Made by a program: the position numbers and the translations under genes. Positions 62,952-64,000 of a stretch of DNA of 64,000 bases are shown piece by piece. Numbering within the stretch: the first letter of the stretch is position 1; each line of letters starts with the position of its first letter. This DNA is from an uncultured Bacilli bacterium. GTDB taxonomy: Bacteria; Bacillota_I; Bacilli_A; RF39; UBA660. Location of the stretch: contig CAKPNA010000001.1 of assembly GCA_934168275.1 (NCBI GenBank), positions 248,001 through 312,000 of the forward strand. Reading direction: 5' to 3'. The notes beneath the pieces are model-generated. The model saw only the letters and a list, made by a program, of their open reading frames with translations, searched no databases and was not told the origin of the DNA.

Positions 62952-63027
62952 ACTTCTACACCCTTTTACAATGTTATTTAATTTCTTTTTTCATAGCAGC
63001 AAATGTTTTCCACGCGAAATAGTTTTA

Positions 63028-64000
63028 TTAATTTGTTCTGCTTGTATAAACTGTTGGTTCATATACTGTTCCAGCAAACCATACTTCACCACTATCTTTA
63101 TCTCTAATTATAAACATATATGGTTTATCAAATGTTAAATCTATCTTCTCAACAGGAACTTCATATAAATAATCAAAGCCACAACCACTAGCACCTTTAC
63201 CACCATTCTGAATAGCAGCACCTGCTTTAATTCCATCATTAGAAAACTCTATATTAGCACTATGTTCAGCTGACACAATAGTAGCGTTTCCATTAAGCAT
63301 CTTAGATAAATTAACTTTACTAGAATCAAAGATATCTGTTATACCAAGAGTTTTAAAATCATTTACTAAGTCTATTTTATAATTAAACTTAAAGAATGGT
63401 ATACTACCACTAATCTCTGTAATAACATTATCATTAAAACTATCTAATTCTATATCTTTTAAACTACTAATAATATTCTTTATATCACTTGCTTTAATAT
63501 TACTAATATAACTATCTAAACTAATATTTTTAGGCATAATACCAACATATTGTAAAGTAGTCCCATCATACTCTTTTAAATCTTTAGCAAATACTCTAAC
63601 ATTATCGTCATTATAAAACTTAAAATCAGTCGAACTACTTATATGATTATAATTAGATTTAATATCTTCAATATATTTATTAACATAAGTATCAACATCT
63701 CCTTGATCAACACTACAAGTAGCTGCTTCATCACTCTTTAACCATTCACTATATTTTTCTTTAATATTATTTCTAATAGCATCTTCTCCTAAAGTAGAAA
63801 CAATATCATATTTATTAGCAATAGCACCAATTCTTACTGACTTAGCCTTCATATTATCATTATTAAAATTTAATGAACTATATCCACTCTCTACTAAAGA
63901 AGATAAATACATACCATAATGTTCATGCTTAAAGCTTACTCTATAATCTTTATCTACTGCTCTTATTTGATTAGTCCATTCCATATCAATAGCTAAAGCA
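63028..64000 (-). CDS. Serpin-family protease inhibitor, C-terminal part (cut by window edge)
   Basis: The frame is open to the right edge: residues ALAIDMEWTNQI precede the Met at 63984, and ALAIDMEW is an internal serpin strand, so the true start lies outside. The C terminus carries the serpin signature DLTFDKPYMFIIRDKDSGEV and WFAGTVYEP. The reactive-loop hinge is SNDGIKAGAAIQNGGKGASG: P15 Gly and small residues at P12-P9 fit an inhibitory serpin, but P14 is Ile instead of Thr/Ser. Bacterial serpins of gut organisms can trap host or bacterial serine proteases. Strong family call; specificity not predicted. Confidence 0.92.
   Translation of the reverse strand, partial: ALAIDMEWTNQIRAVDKDYRVSFKHEHYGMYLSSLVESGYSSLNFNNDNMKAKSVRIGAIANKYDIVSTLGEDAIRNNIKEKYSEWLKSDEAATCSVDQGDVDTYVNKYIEDIKSNYNHISSSTDFKFYNDDNVRVFAKDLKEYDGTTLQYVGIMPKNISLDSYISNIKASDIKNIISSLKDIELDSFNDNVITEISGSIPFFKFNYKIDLVNDFKTLGITDIFDSSKVNLSKMLNGNATIVSAEHSANIEFSNDGIKAGAAIQNGGKGASGCGFDYLYEVPVEKIDLTFDKPYMFIIRDKDSGEVWFAGTVYEPTVYTSRTN

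Noticed and set aside
63028..63984. Serpin start at the Met at 63984
   Set aside because: The frame continues to the window edge with serpin residues (ALAID) before that Met, and no ribosome site is present.
1..64000. tRNA, rRNA genes or CRISPR arrays
   Set aside because: No cloverleaf with a TTCGA arm, no rRNA core and no regularly spaced repeats were found.

Overview
The window is very AT-rich chromosomal DNA with dense, mostly minus-strand genes, short or overlapping junctions and Shine-Dalgarno sites of the AGGAGG/AGGTGA type. TGA is used as a stop (two ATGA stop-start overlaps) and all tryptophans are TGG, so the standard bacterial code applies. The gene set (rnr, xseAB, nusB, M16 pair, ftsK/spoIIIE, holA, recG, comEA/comEC, priA, DUF4230 pair, bacterial serpin) fits a low-GC Bacillota, most likely an uncultured gut Bacilli of the RF39/Mollicutes-related kind. 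That placement is inference from gene content, not a search. No rRNA, tRNA or CRISPR array was seen.

Layout. 0-8.4 kb: tandem CapA-like genes, RNase R, ybeY, VanZ, two small exported proteins, xseB-xseA-nusB. 8.5-19.7 kb: a SpoVB/MurJ-like flippase; a three-gene operon with a divergent sigma-70-like protein; a LysR regulator; a 560-aa unknown; an ANL acyl-ligase followed by a 7TM hybrid sensor kinase that has lost its phospho-accepting histidine; DUF1003. 19.7-35.8 kb: M16 peptidase pair, deoD, ftsK, holA, membrane-anchored unknowns, a two-HTH regulator, MATE-like transporter, NUDIX hydrolase, DAACS symporter, Sel1-repeat protein.

35,843-44,600 is an integrated genomic island of about 8.76 kb. 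It is bounded by 32-bp direct repeats (29/32 identical) that duplicate the 3' end and terminator of a small-RNA gene at 44,567-44,657. Paired GTACCTAAA repeats lie just inside each end, as integrase arm sites would. The cargo is defence-like: an SSB-like protein, an SRA-like/DUF3883 nuclease with a NUDIX partner, a probable restriction endonuclease with two SPPY-type DNA methyltransferases, a broken IS30 element, and a pair of related stem-loops that no known feature explains. No integrase remains.

44.7-64 kb: recG; a cassette-like stretch in which the 3' end of comEC occurs three times, each copy followed by an accessory gene or fragment (DUF1016 nuclease, dinD remnant, DUF1016 remnant); comEC-comEA; DUF1287; a HExxH protein broken by an in-frame TGA; several exported or unknown proteins; an ORF6N-PLD protein; the 23S rRNA uracil methyltransferase; priA; two DUF4230 proteins; and a serpin that runs off the right edge.

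The most novel items are the sRNA-targeting island with its two linked nuclease modules, the C-rich sRNA whose loop complements rare GGGGG Shine-Dalgarno sites in the window, the twin stem-loops, the comEC-tail cassette array, and the histidine-less sensor kinase.
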